Shown here in pieces: positions 9,511-19,300 of a DNA stretch of 64,000 nt; position 1 is the stretch's first letter, and every line of letters begins with the position of its first letter. The DNA is from Diprion similis (lineage: Eukaryota; Arthropoda; Insecta; Hymenoptera; Diprionidae): positions 13,029,501 to 13,093,500 of the forward strand of contig NC_060114.1 of assembly GCF_021155765.1 (NCBI RefSeq), written 5' to 3'. Position numbers and translations under genes: made by a program. The notes below the pieces were generated by a model that did no database searches, had not been told where the DNA came from, and worked only from the letters and a program-made list of their open reading frames with translations.

Positions 9511-12336
9511 TTACACCTCTCGGCGATGTCTTTGACCAGCAAAGGAGAGCCACTCCGAAGCCACAGCTCCAAATTCTACTTCTGTGTAATCAGAAAATTT
9601 TTGGAATATTGCGCCTGTAAACGTCATGAATATTCTTTCAGTATTATTCATATTCTTTGACTAGATATTTAACTTATATTCCAACTAGCCTTTATCTGTA
9701 AAATGTACCTACTCTTCATAATATTTATTATTTTCGATCGAAAAATACCATAGTGGTTTTTGAAACCTTTCCAGGAACACTCCACAGCACAACTGTTCGT
9801 GAATGTTAGCTTCAAAGCTCGTTGTACGAAGTCGCGTGGTGAATTTCCACTCGTTCTTACAACTCTTTTCTTCTGTAAAAAGCCAGGTATCATGCATCAT
9901 AGTCACACACATATGCATGCATCATAGTCAAGATGAAGCTGAAGCTAGCAGCCAGAGTTATCAGCCGAACATGCCAAATTTCTCTCGAATGGGAGAATGG
10001 AGTACAATTTCAGATCCATAATTGCAGAAAAGTATTAGCTCTCGATGACGTGGATCTATTTTCTTCGTCTTGGGTCCTTAATGTCTCATTTTCATCGATC
10101 GAATCACGTTTTGCTGCTAACTCTGGCTGCTAGCTTCAGCCTCATATAGTCAAGTGATAGTCACACACTTATAGCAAGGTAGTTTCTTATATGTTTATTA
10201 TCACAGATGCAATGCAACATCTAACTGAATGCACTTCTAACTGAATGAATGGCAATAATTAATATCTTTAGTGGCTTACGTCGAAGACGAATTTTCTACA
10301 CAAATACATTGAGGACCATAATGAGTATAATGAAGTTGTTTCCTTACGAAAGCTTTTTCTGCGTCTTTTGATTTCGTTAGCAGTTCTTCGAAGAGTTTTA
10401 TGTCTTCGATGGTTTTTAGAGGTAAAAGTTCTTCAGTGACGTCTGCAATATCATTTTCTGACTCATCTGGTTTGTTAGATTCCAATGCCTTCAAACGTCT
10501 ATCAATACTTCGAAGGGTAATACTCATGCGAGCTTGACAGCTCAACATTTTTACCAGACACTCTGAAACCATGTCAGTGATCGTATTATGTGAATTCTAT
10601 TCAGAAAATTACAAAGTTACCGATTGCCAGTACTGAATACTTGATGGATCGAGCTGTAAAAATTACCTTTTATGGAATAGGATTCTGGATTGAAGTTCGT
10701 GGGAAGCTCGTCTGACCACATGCTTCTCTTACTATTTTCGGAGTTGTTAAAGCAGGCCTTCTTTGTGGCAACAACAGGTGCAGCACTTTCTGTTGCTAGA
10801 ACTTGTAAAATACATATTTTTTGCTTATTTGCCTATCACAGTGACAAACGATATCAAGACCACACATACCTAAGGGTTGATCCAAGATTATATCTTCAGT
10901 TATCGATAATTTTGATCTTGAATTCTTATTAACAGAGGCCCCTGTTCAAGAGGATCAAATATCAGTGCAAAAACTTTGATCGGGCAAAAAAATAATAATT
11001 GTTCTATTAATTTGCTTGAATATCACCTTCGCATTCTGCAATAACAATCGGCATGTGTTCGATTTCTGACTCAAGGTTCAGATCTAACGCCCATGTATTG
11101 TTGTTCTTCACTTCATTTCTAGCGTCATTATTGGTCATGGCATTATCAGCTACAGTGTTGTTTGCTGAAATATTTTCGAACATTTACACTATAAATGAAC
11201 ATTATATTCATGACATATGATAATTTTTATTTAATTGCTGGTTCGATATTTGAATAATTTTATTGCTGGAGTATAAGTTGCCTCATTATACTTACAAATT
11301 GAAAAACTACTCCCTTGAAATGGTTTAGAAGGGAAGGTTTGTTCCAGTACAGGAGAGTGAGCACAGGTTATTACTTGCATTGAATTAGAGAGTTCCGCCT
11401 CCTCTACAAAATTTTAAAATTAAACGCACATAATAAATATAACCTAATTAAGGGAACTTACTGCATATTGAAATCTTGTACAAATTGAACAAATTTAAAA
11501 ATTCGGTCAAATATGTTTGGACTGTATATAAATGCATCAAAGTACTACCTCGTTGTTCTGATGTAGTAGCAGTGGGGACTACCTTCAGTGAAAAAAAATT
11601 GGGGCATGGTGGTGGTGGTTTAGATTTGGGTGGTTTCTTATCTGCAAAACATGAACCGCTAATGATTTTAAGCAAGAAATATAAGTATACATGTTGTTTC
11701 TAAAAAATTGACTTCGGATTTGTTAGGCACACTATACAGATGATGTTTTGAGCAAATGATGTAATATGGCAAGCTGGTTCTCAAGCAACGTAATTCTTAC
11801 TTTGAATTTTTGATCGTACAATGTTTTCTTCGTCACTGAACTCGACTGCAACGTTCATAGCCTTTCGCTTACCTCTACCGAGGTTGTCATCGTCAGTCGT
11901 ATTATAATCAGAATCAGCTGCTGCACTTCTCGCAGATTTTTGGGATGCTATATAAGGATGAATCTTTTTTTATGAAACATATGAGCATTATTCGAATTTA
12001 TAATCAATAATTATCTCCAAGGAGTTAAGGGGCTTTATCACAAAGAGAATCATAATTACATACGAATACTTGACAATATGTACTAAATGAATGTAATAAC
12101 GTACAGCACTTGTCTTTAATAATCTCTACATCGAAGACATCCCATCTTGAAGTTGGTTTGGCGCTCTTGGTTATTAAGTTTGTTATGTTATTAGCATGCG
12201 AGGGCCATCGACACTGTGTTTTTACACCATTTCCTTCAATTATCCAGGATTTCGGTACTTCCGAAACAGACCCGTCATCCAAAAATGTTATAACTACATA
12301 TGTTTCCTTATTAACTTCGTTGTTTGGTGAATCCAT
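9511..12336 (-). CDS. DUF4806-domain protein, nine coding exons
   Basis: Reconstructed exons (minus): 12105-12336, 11801-11947, 11549-11641, 11296-11403, 11027-11164, 10667-10795, 10348-10562, 9713-9872 and 9511-9614. Together they give 1326 nt, 441 residues, with every junction in phase and GT-AG. The N-terminus (YVVITFLDDGSVSEVPKSWI, then CRWPSH and WDVFDVEII) is the leader typical of insect DUF4806 proteins. The middle is low-complexity, with a basic GRGKRKA patch and PPKSKPPPPCP. The C-terminal DUF4806 region begins near ELLPLKTIEDIKLFEELL (exon 7), continues through SGNSPRDFVQRAL and CSWKGF (exon 8), and ends in VASEWLSFAGQRHRREV (exon 9). Its molecular function is unknown. Such proteins are abundant in some insects and may be transposon-associated. 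It lies downstream of the transposase ORF on the same strand. Intron 7 contains a MITE. Confidence 0.8.
9932..10146. mobile_element. MITE-like element in intron 7 of the DUF4806 gene
   Basis: Inverted repeats of 34 bp with about two mismatches (left 9932-9965, right 10113-10146; core GCTGAAGCTAGCAGCCAGAG) enclose a 147 bp interior with no protein signal. Weaker pairing continues outside the arms, including a CACACA block on the left and TGTGTG once inverted. It lies wholly within an intron and does not disturb the reading frame. Confidence 0.65.
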
Positions 12337-12431
12337 TGCTAAACGATCCTGAAAAAATCCTACCAGCAGTTACGTGTACATGAAATTGGATTCATTTTCA
12401 ACACTTACATGTCTTTGAAAATCTATAGATA

Positions 12432-13089
12432 AATTAAAGGGCGTATATACACCTTGAAAATGAGTTTTTCAAATCACTATGGTATACTTTACAGGAATAA
12501 TTTATTGACTCAGTTTTCATACAGTAGGTTACTAGTATTCTAAATTGTTATTCACAGCTATTTTGGATTTTAAGGACTTTGCCTCAGATAGTTGCAGGTG
12601 GTTGAAGAAGCGTGGGAGTCATAGAGTACAGGTTGTATCAATCATATAAACCTTTTCAAATTTGCAGGGAAGTTTCTACATTCAAGTCATTTTGAGCCAA
12701 GGCAATAATATTCAGAAATGAGATCAACTTCCATAAATGGAAACAGATAACGCAGTTTATTCCCAAACACAAACGAAAAAAAAGCTAAAAATCCGAAAAT
12801 TTTCTATCCAGGAATTGAATTCATCAAATATCATTGATTGGCTCAAAATACATTGAAGAAAATTCCCTGCAAATTTCAAAAGGTTACAATGACAATACAA
12901 CCTGTAGCCTACGACAACCATTTTTTCTTCAACTATTTGCAATTATCTACGGCAAAGTCCTCAAAATCCAAAATAGCAATTATACTTTGAAATGCTAGTA
13001 ATCTGCCGTATGAAAACTGAGTCAATAAACGATTCCTGTAAGGCATACCAGTGACTTAAAAAACTTATTTTCAATACACCCCCTTAATT
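12432..13089. repeat. Foldback element between the DUF4806 and transposase genes
   Basis: The left arm (about 12432-12720) and the right arm (about 12820-13089) are inverted copies of each other over roughly 270 bp with scattered mismatches. Shared blocks include TTTATTGACTCAGTTTTCAT, CTATTTTGGATTTT and AAATTTGCAGGGAA. The outer ends read AATTAAAGGGCG on the left and GAATTAAGGGGGTG on the right when inverted. It occupies almost the whole 777 bp spacer between the two genes. It may be a MITE insertion, the junction of two element ends, or a hairpin transcript source. Confidence 0.8.
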
Positions 13090-13113
13090 CTACGAACAGC
13101 TGTCGATGCAAAA

Positions 13114-15192
13114 CTAATTATTTATATGTAACAGTGGAATTATTACAAAAGTCCCAGTCGTGTTTGGACATTTTAATTTTATACATTTTCTTTTGATTTG
13201 ATTAGGTGATATGTTTTTGGTTTCGGATAAGGTTTTCTGGGAAATTACTTTTATGCCAAGTTTTGATGATTCACACGGATTACTGTAAAGTGACTCTGTC
13301 CTCGAAAAACATTTGACTGAAACGCATGGTACATTATTTTCCTCGAATATGTCAATTACTTCGGCTAACGAATTATCTTCCAGCAAGCAATACTTATTTT
13401 TTTCTGTTTTGGATATTATGAAGGTCTTGTATTGCAAATGAGTAATTAATCTATTTGTTGATAATAAGTTTGGATTTGCTTTACAATGAACAACTGGATA
13501 CTGAGGTTGAATATTGGAAGTCAGTACTGAAATTTTGTTTTCTTCCAGAAGACGATTTGCAAGTTCCTGTAACGGTTTCCCACAGTTTTTAATTTTTTTT
13601 TTTATCTTCTGCATTTTATTTTCAAACTTGAAACAACTAAAATTGTCTAGACAGCCAAAAGTTCTAACATCATCTGGAAGGTGTATTAAGTTATGGACAT
13701 TGTACGACATATATTCTTGCCCATAGAGCTCCCCATATTTTGAGACAAAATCTGATAATAACCACTGTGCATAATCTACTCCAGATAAACAAAGCTCAGG
13801 ATCAACCAAAATACGTATCGCGACGCTAGGAGATAAAAAGTGGTCATAGTACTCTTTAGACATGTATGGTTTTAGTAAAACAGGTCCAGTATAAAGCAAA
13901 AACTGACGAAACTCTGTAGCCTTCCATCTATCAACATCGTCCAATCCTCTAGGCATTCGTGCAAATTCAGGTGTAATGAAAACCTTCATTTGTCTTAAAA
14001 TTTCAGATATTGTATTTAATACGGCTGTTGGTAATCTAACATCTTTCTTCCCTTTAGTCCAAAATTGGAGAAGACGCTTCATCACACCTAAACACACTAA
14101 ATGCATATAATCTAAAGGAATGTGTGATACCATGCCGATGTTAAGATGCTCCAGCTTAGAATCTCCTGTATGATGCTCACCCTGAATCCTATTTTTAAAT
14201 GACTCATCGCTTCGCAGAGCAGAAATTATCTCTGGATAAGTTACCCTATGCTTTACGTAATCACCTTCTTGTATGCATTTCGAACACGCGAAGTAGCCGC
14301 AATGGCCTTTGGTATACGTTATAAATGATCTTGCAGGTGCATCACATAATATTGCGTTGATACTGATTTTACATCTACTATAGCTGTCGACCGATATGCC
14401 ATCTTGCAATACTTCTCTCATTTCATCAACAAAGGGTGTAAGAAATTCGTTCGCATCTCCAGGTTTAGACATGCCATGAAATATACCGATTACAAAGGGT
14501 TCTGTATAACAATCAAGCGATTCTATTGATCCCATTATAGGCCAAAATTGGCTACCCGAACTCTTTGATAGTGGCAAACCATCACAATTGATATTCAATT
14601 TTAGGTCTTTTGGTACAAGTGTACTATATTTTTTCAACGACTGTTGTAACTCTGAAACGAGCCCAAAATGTATATATTGACCCCCACAGGTCAAGCTTTG
14701 TATTTTTGAAGAAATATGTCGCGATGTTTTCATTAAACTGCGCCCGCTCTTGGGTAATTCCGTATGACCGTGTTGTCGCAAAACTTTCAACAACCTATTA
14801 ATGGTATTATGTGGGACGTTGCATTCTACGATCAACTTTTGTAAGTCTTGCTTGAGACTCGTCTCTTCGTTAGCCTCAGTATTGGTATTCGGGAATTCTA
14901 GACTCATATCCAATGGTGTATTACTATCTTTTGAGTTACGATCATTATTTTCTGCAAAAGTTAATTCTGTCGCCGTATTATCAGAAACATCTGAAAGAAC
15001 AGACGATCTACTCGACTCGGTAAATGTGAGCAAGCTTTCACTTGCCAATTCCAGTTTTGGAGATTCTGTCGGATTAAATTCATGATGATCAAAACTAGTT
15101 GACGGAATGCATGATGCAATAGTTGTCCGAGTAAGTTCAGAAGCGATTTGATTTTTACGTCTTTTCGATAAATAGCGAATATCCTTAGGCAT
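13114..15192 (-). CDS. tnp2-like transposase-domain protein (intact ORF)
   Basis: An uninterrupted 692-residue ORF. After a Ser/Thr-rich leader (1-115) comes a helical segment, then the conserved core of the arthropod 'transposase domain-containing' proteins related to tnp2/CACTA-type enzymes. The core includes INCDGLPLSKSSGSQFWPI (201-219, candidate catalytic D204), ILCDAPARSF (281-290, candidate D284), the zinc-ligand-like CGYFACSKC (298-306) with HH at 340-341, and IPLDYMHLVCLGVMKRLL (358-375). No frameshift or stop interrupts it, so it could be recently active or domesticated. The third acidic catalytic residue cannot be assigned by eye. The start was chosen as the first ATG after a stop, followed by a basic KRRKNQ segment. 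It lies on the same strand as, and upstream of, the DUF4806 gene. Confidence 0.85.
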   Translation of the reverse strand: MPKDIRYLSKRRKNQIASELTRTTIASCIPSTSFDHHEFNPTESPKLELASESLLTFTESSRSSVLSDVSDNTATELTFAENNDRNSKDSNTPLDMSLEFPNTNTEANEETSLKQDLQKLIVECNVPHNTINRLLKVLRQHGHTELPKSGRSLMKTSRHISSKIQSLTCGGQYIHFGLVSELQQSLKKYSTLVPKDLKLNINCDGLPLSKSSGSQFWPIMGSIESLDCYTEPFVIGIFHGMSKPGDANEFLTPFVDEMREVLQDGISVDSYSRCKISINAILCDAPARSFITYTKGHCGYFACSKCIQEGDYVKHRVTYPEIISALRSDESFKNRIQGEHHTGDSKLEHLNIGMVSHIPLDYMHLVCLGVMKRLLQFWTKGKKDVRLPTAVLNTISEILRQMKVFITPEFARMPRGLDDVDRWKATEFRQFLLYTGPVLLKPYMSKEYYDHFLSPSVAIRILVDPELCLSGVDYAQWLLSDFVSKYGELYGQEYMSYNVHNLIHLPDDVRTFGCLDNFSCFKFENKMQKIKKKIKNCGKPLQELANRLLEENKISVLTSNIQPQYPVVHCKANPNLLSTNRLITHLQYKTFIISKTEKNKYCLLEDNSLAEVIDIFEENNVPCVSVKCFSRTESLYSNPCESSKLGIKVISQKTLSETKNISPNQIKRKCIKLKCPNTTGTFVIIPLLHINN

Positions 15193-15588
15193 TTTGAATC
15201 AATTAGTATCACAGGGCTAGAATGAAGGCGACAGATATATGAAAATATCTATGGAAATTGAGGTTAGAATTCCGTCAGCTAATTCTATACAGAAATTATA
15301 GGCATAATATAAAATGATAATTTCATTACCTGCGATTATAGTTACTATCAAAACTCCACGACACAGATCGATGTAATTCTCACTGGGTATGGTCAGCTGC
15401 ACAATTTATTTAATTCACAGTTTTTCACAAGCCGGCCGGTGCACATGTAACACGCTCGGACGCTTGGGGCACAGGCTTGGGGACGCTGCCGGGATGCTTC
15501 CACCACGGCACCGCATTGGACGCATGGCCGAAACGCGGGAATACATAATAAAAATGGCGAAATGATCAACGTGCGCGGGCGGCGCGCG
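15193..15588. promoter_or_regulatory. CpG-richer region upstream of the transposase ORF
   Basis: The interval 15430-15590 is markedly richer in G+C and CpG than the DNA around it and sits about 240-400 bp upstream of the transposase start, so it is a candidate promoter. Translated on the minus strand it gives a cysteine-bearing peptide (CVQCG...CYMC) with no ATG outside the TA repeat. An upstream exon cannot be excluded. Confidence 0.3.

Positions 15589-15674
<86 letters not shown>
15589..15674. repeat. (TA)n microsatellite
   Basis: A pure TA dinucleotide tract of about 86 bp, directly visible. Confidence 0.98.
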
Positions 15675-15676
<2 letters not shown>

Positions 15677-16390
15677 CATGCAAATTAATTGGCGCGCTTT
15701 CAAACCGCTAGACGTGACGTAACATCAATATAACATCCACCTAACGGGTTTCACATATACTTAACCGATATTATACGTTATTCTGTGGGGCTCTGATTAC
15801 ATAACAGTGTCATTACATTTGTTATATACGAGTGACCACAGCATGTAATATTACATTGATGTTGATGTAAGGTAACAGATGTAAAGTTGCTTTGTGGGTC
15901 CCATGATACGTAACGGAGACGTAACGTGTTTGCTGGGACCTCTGTAGGATACAAAATGTGTCATATTGTATTGTTATTATTTTACGTAATGTTGAATAAA
16001 ATTGATAATACCTACATAAATTTCGCCAAATTTTTGAACTGTCTTCGCAGATCTTGGTCAAACGATGCTCCTAATACTGGTTTTACGACTTGGGGTTCAA
16101 TCAGTCTGTAAAGGTTAGTTTGATTCGATTCTGGGATGCGAAGTTTTCAACTCGAAAAAAAAGAAGCTAATCCTGTGCATATTTTCATTCGAAATTTGGC
16201 AGATTTTGGTAAATATTAAAAGTAAATTCTTGATGCACGATACCGACGTAATTTTGCGGCAGTAGTCAATTGAACGCAGTTCCGATACGCTGTGAGCTAC
16301 GCATCGGAAGTTACAGCCGAAAAACAAAACGTTCGTTGCGTGGTTTTTCTGCTCCCGATTTTTAGGATGTGATTCCTCTGCCCATGTTCC
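15675..16390. repeat. Degenerate dispersed repeat flanking the satellite on the left
   Basis: The 15935-16390 segment aligns by eye with 26780-27200. Both contain a GATAC...TATTGT block, an AATAAAAT..AATA..ACCTA block, a GGGGT(T/C)CAATCAGTCT block and then a degenerate satellite monomer (ATTCGAAATTTGGC, GACGTAATTTTGC-like, AGTTACAGCC). The 15700-15930 part is rich in TAACAT motifs, as is 7860-8070. No coding sequence is seen. Confidence 0.6.
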
Positions 16391-19300
16391 TACGCACTAT
16401 TTTCTGAGTTCCTGAACATCCAATTAGCCTAGAAATGGTCATACGAATCAATTCGAAGACCGAAAAATTTCGACATCGAAAATCAAGAAAAAACTAGGGC
16501 TAACCCCTTTGGATTTTTGGCGGAGGATTCTAAGGTTTTGGAAAGTGCTGCGATGAATTCTGCAAGGCCCTATTCCGACGTAATTTTGCGAGAGAAATCG
16601 ATGAGGCGCAGTCCCAATACGCTGCGAGCGATAGCTGAAAAGTTACGGCCGAAAAACTCATGATTTTCATCGGCATTTCTCTGCTGCTGGTCCTACGCTC
16701 CTTTCGATGTGTTTTCTGAGTTCCTGGGGGTCGAATTACTCTGGAAATGGTCATACAGATCGATTCGGAGACGAGAAAATTTGGGCTCCGAAAATGACGA
16801 AAAAAGTAAGGCTAACCCCTTTGTATTTTTAGCGAAAATTTCGACGACTTTGAAAAGTGCTGCAATTAATTCTTTGAGGCACTATTCCGACGTAATTTTG
16901 CGAGAGGAATCGATTGAGCACAGTCCCAATACGCTGCGAGCGATAGCAGAAAAGTTACGGCCAAAAAACTCGTGATTTTCATCGGCATTTCTCTGCTGCT
17001 GGTCCTACGCTCTTTTCGATGTGTTTTGTGAGTTCCTGGAGGTCGAATTACTCTAGAAATGGTCATACAGATCGATTCGGAGACGAGAAATTTTCGGCTC
17101 CGGAAATGACGAAAAAAGTAAGGCTAACCCCTTTGTATTTTTAGTGAAAATTTCGACGACTTTGAAAAAAGCTGCAATTAATTCTTTGAGGCACTATTCC
17201 GACGTAATTTTGCGAGAGGAATCGATAAAGCGCAGTCCCAATACGCTGCGAGCGATAGCTGAAAAGATACGGCCGAAAAACTCATGATTTTCATCGGCAT
17301 TTCTCTGCTGCCGGTCCTACGCTCTTTTCGATGTGTTTTCTGAGTTCCTGGGGGTCGAATTACTCTAGAAATGGTCATACAGATCGATTCGGAGACGAGA
17401 AATTTTCGGCTCCGAAAATGACGAAAAAAGTAAGGCTAACCCCTTTGTATTTTTAGCGAAAATTTCGACGACTTTGAAAAGTGCTGCAATTAATTCTTTG
17501 AGGCACTATTCCGACGTAATTTTGCGAGAGGAATCGATTGAGCACAGTCCCAATACGCTGCGAGCGATAGCAGAAAAGTTACGGCCAAAAAACTCGTGAT
17601 TTTCATCGGCATTTCTCTGCTGCTGGTCCTACGCTCTTTTCGATGTGTTTTGTGAGTTCCTGGAGGTCGAATTACTCTAGAAATGGTCATACAGATCGAT
17701 TCGGAGACGAGAAATTTTCGGCTCCGGAAATGACGAAAAAAGTAAGGCTAACCCCTTTGTATTTTTAGTGAAAATTTCGACGACTTTGAAAAAAGCTGCA
17801 ATTAATTCTTTGAGGCACTATTCCGACGTAATTTTGCGAGAGGAATCGATTAAGCGCAGTCCCAATACGCTGCGAGCGATAGCTGAAAAGTTACGGCCGA
17901 AAAACTCATGATTTCCATCGGCATTTCTCTGCTGCACGTCCTACGCTCTTTTCGATGTGTTTTCTGAGTTCCTGGGGGTCGAATTACTCTAGCAATGGTC
18001 ATACAGATCGATTCGGAGACGAGAAAATTTGGGCTCCGAAAATGACGACAAAAGCAAGGCTAACCCCTTTGTATTTTTAGCGAAAATTTCGACGACTTTG
18101 AAAAAAGCTGCAATTAATTCTTTGAGGCACTATTCCGACGTAATTTTGCGAGAGCAATCGATTAAGCGCAGTCCCAATACGCTGCGAGCGATAGCTAAAA
18201 AGTTACGGCCGAAAAACTGATGATTTCCATCGGCATTTCTCTGCTGCACGTCCTACGCTCTTTTCGATGTGTTTTCTGAGTTCCTGGGGGTCGAATTACT
18301 CTAGAAATGGTCATACAAATCGATTCGGAGACGAGAAAATTTGGGCTCCGAAAATGACGAAAAAAGTAAGGCTAACCCCTTTGTATTTTTGGCGGAAATT
18401 TCGACGACTTTGAAAAAAGCTGCAATTAATTCTTTGAGGCACTATTTCGACGTAATTTTGCGAGAGCAATCGATTAGGCGCAGTCCCAATACGCTGCGAG
18501 CGATAGCTGAAAAGTTACGGCCGAAAAACTCATGATTTTCATCGGCATTTCTGTGCTGCTGGTCCTACGCTCTTTTGGATGTGTTTTCTGAATTCCGGGG
18601 GGTCGAATTACTCTAGAAATGGTCATACAGATCGATTCGGAGACGAGAAATTTTCAGCTCCGAAAATGACGAAAAAAGTAAGGCTAACCCCTTTGTATTT
18701 TTGGCGAAAATTTCGATGACTTTGAAAAGTGCTGCAATTAATTCTTTGAGGCACTATTCCGACGTAATTTTCTGCGAGGAATCGATTGAGCGCAGTCCCA
18801 ATACGCTGCGAGCGATAGCTGAAAAGTTACGGCCGAAAAACTCATGATTTTCATCGGCATTTCTCTGCTGCCGGTCCTACGCTCTTTTCGATGTGTTTTC
18901 TGAGTTCCTGGGGGTCGAATTACTCTAGAAATGGTCATACAGATCGATTCGGAGACGAGAAATTTTCAGCTCCGAAAATGACGAAAAAAGTAAGGCTAAC
19001 CCCTTTGTATTTTTCGCGAAAATTTCGACGACTTTGAAAAGTGCTGCAATTAATTCTTTGAGGCACTATTCCGACGTAATTTTCTGCGAGGAATCGATTA
19101 AGCGCAGTCCCAATACGCTGCAAGCGATAGCTGAAAAGTTACGGCCGAAAAACTCATGATTTTCATCGGCATTTCTCTGCTGCCGGTCCTACGCTCTTTT
19201 CGATGTGTTTTCTGAGTTCCGGGGGGTCGAATTACTCTAGAAACGGTCATGCAGATCGATTCGGCGACGAAAAATTTTCAGCTCCAAAAATGACGAAAAA

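Larger units (their letters stand above)
9511..15192 (-). mobile_element. Candidate two-gene DNA transposon (transposase plus DUF4806 protein)
   Basis: Inferred unit: a tnp2-like transposase ORF followed on the same strand by an intron-containing DUF4806 gene. Inverted-repeat DNA lies immediately outside (8772-9504) and between the genes (12432-13089). I could not find a matching pair of terminal inverted repeats or a target duplication enclosing both genes, so the boundaries are only those of the coding regions. The alternative is two independent insertions, or host-domesticated genes that happen to be adjacent. Confidence 0.35.

Noticed and set aside
10276-10347. Read-through end of DUF4806 exon 7 to a stop at 10276
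   Set aside because: A donor at 10347 joins in phase to exons 8 and 9, which encode the expected remainder of the DUF4806 domain.
15393-15683. Minus-strand ORF with CVQCG and CYMC cysteines upstream of the transposase
   Set aside because: Its only start lies beyond a (TA)n run that translates to Ile-Tyr repeats, and the remainder shows no known zinc-finger spacing. An unseen exon cannot be excluded.
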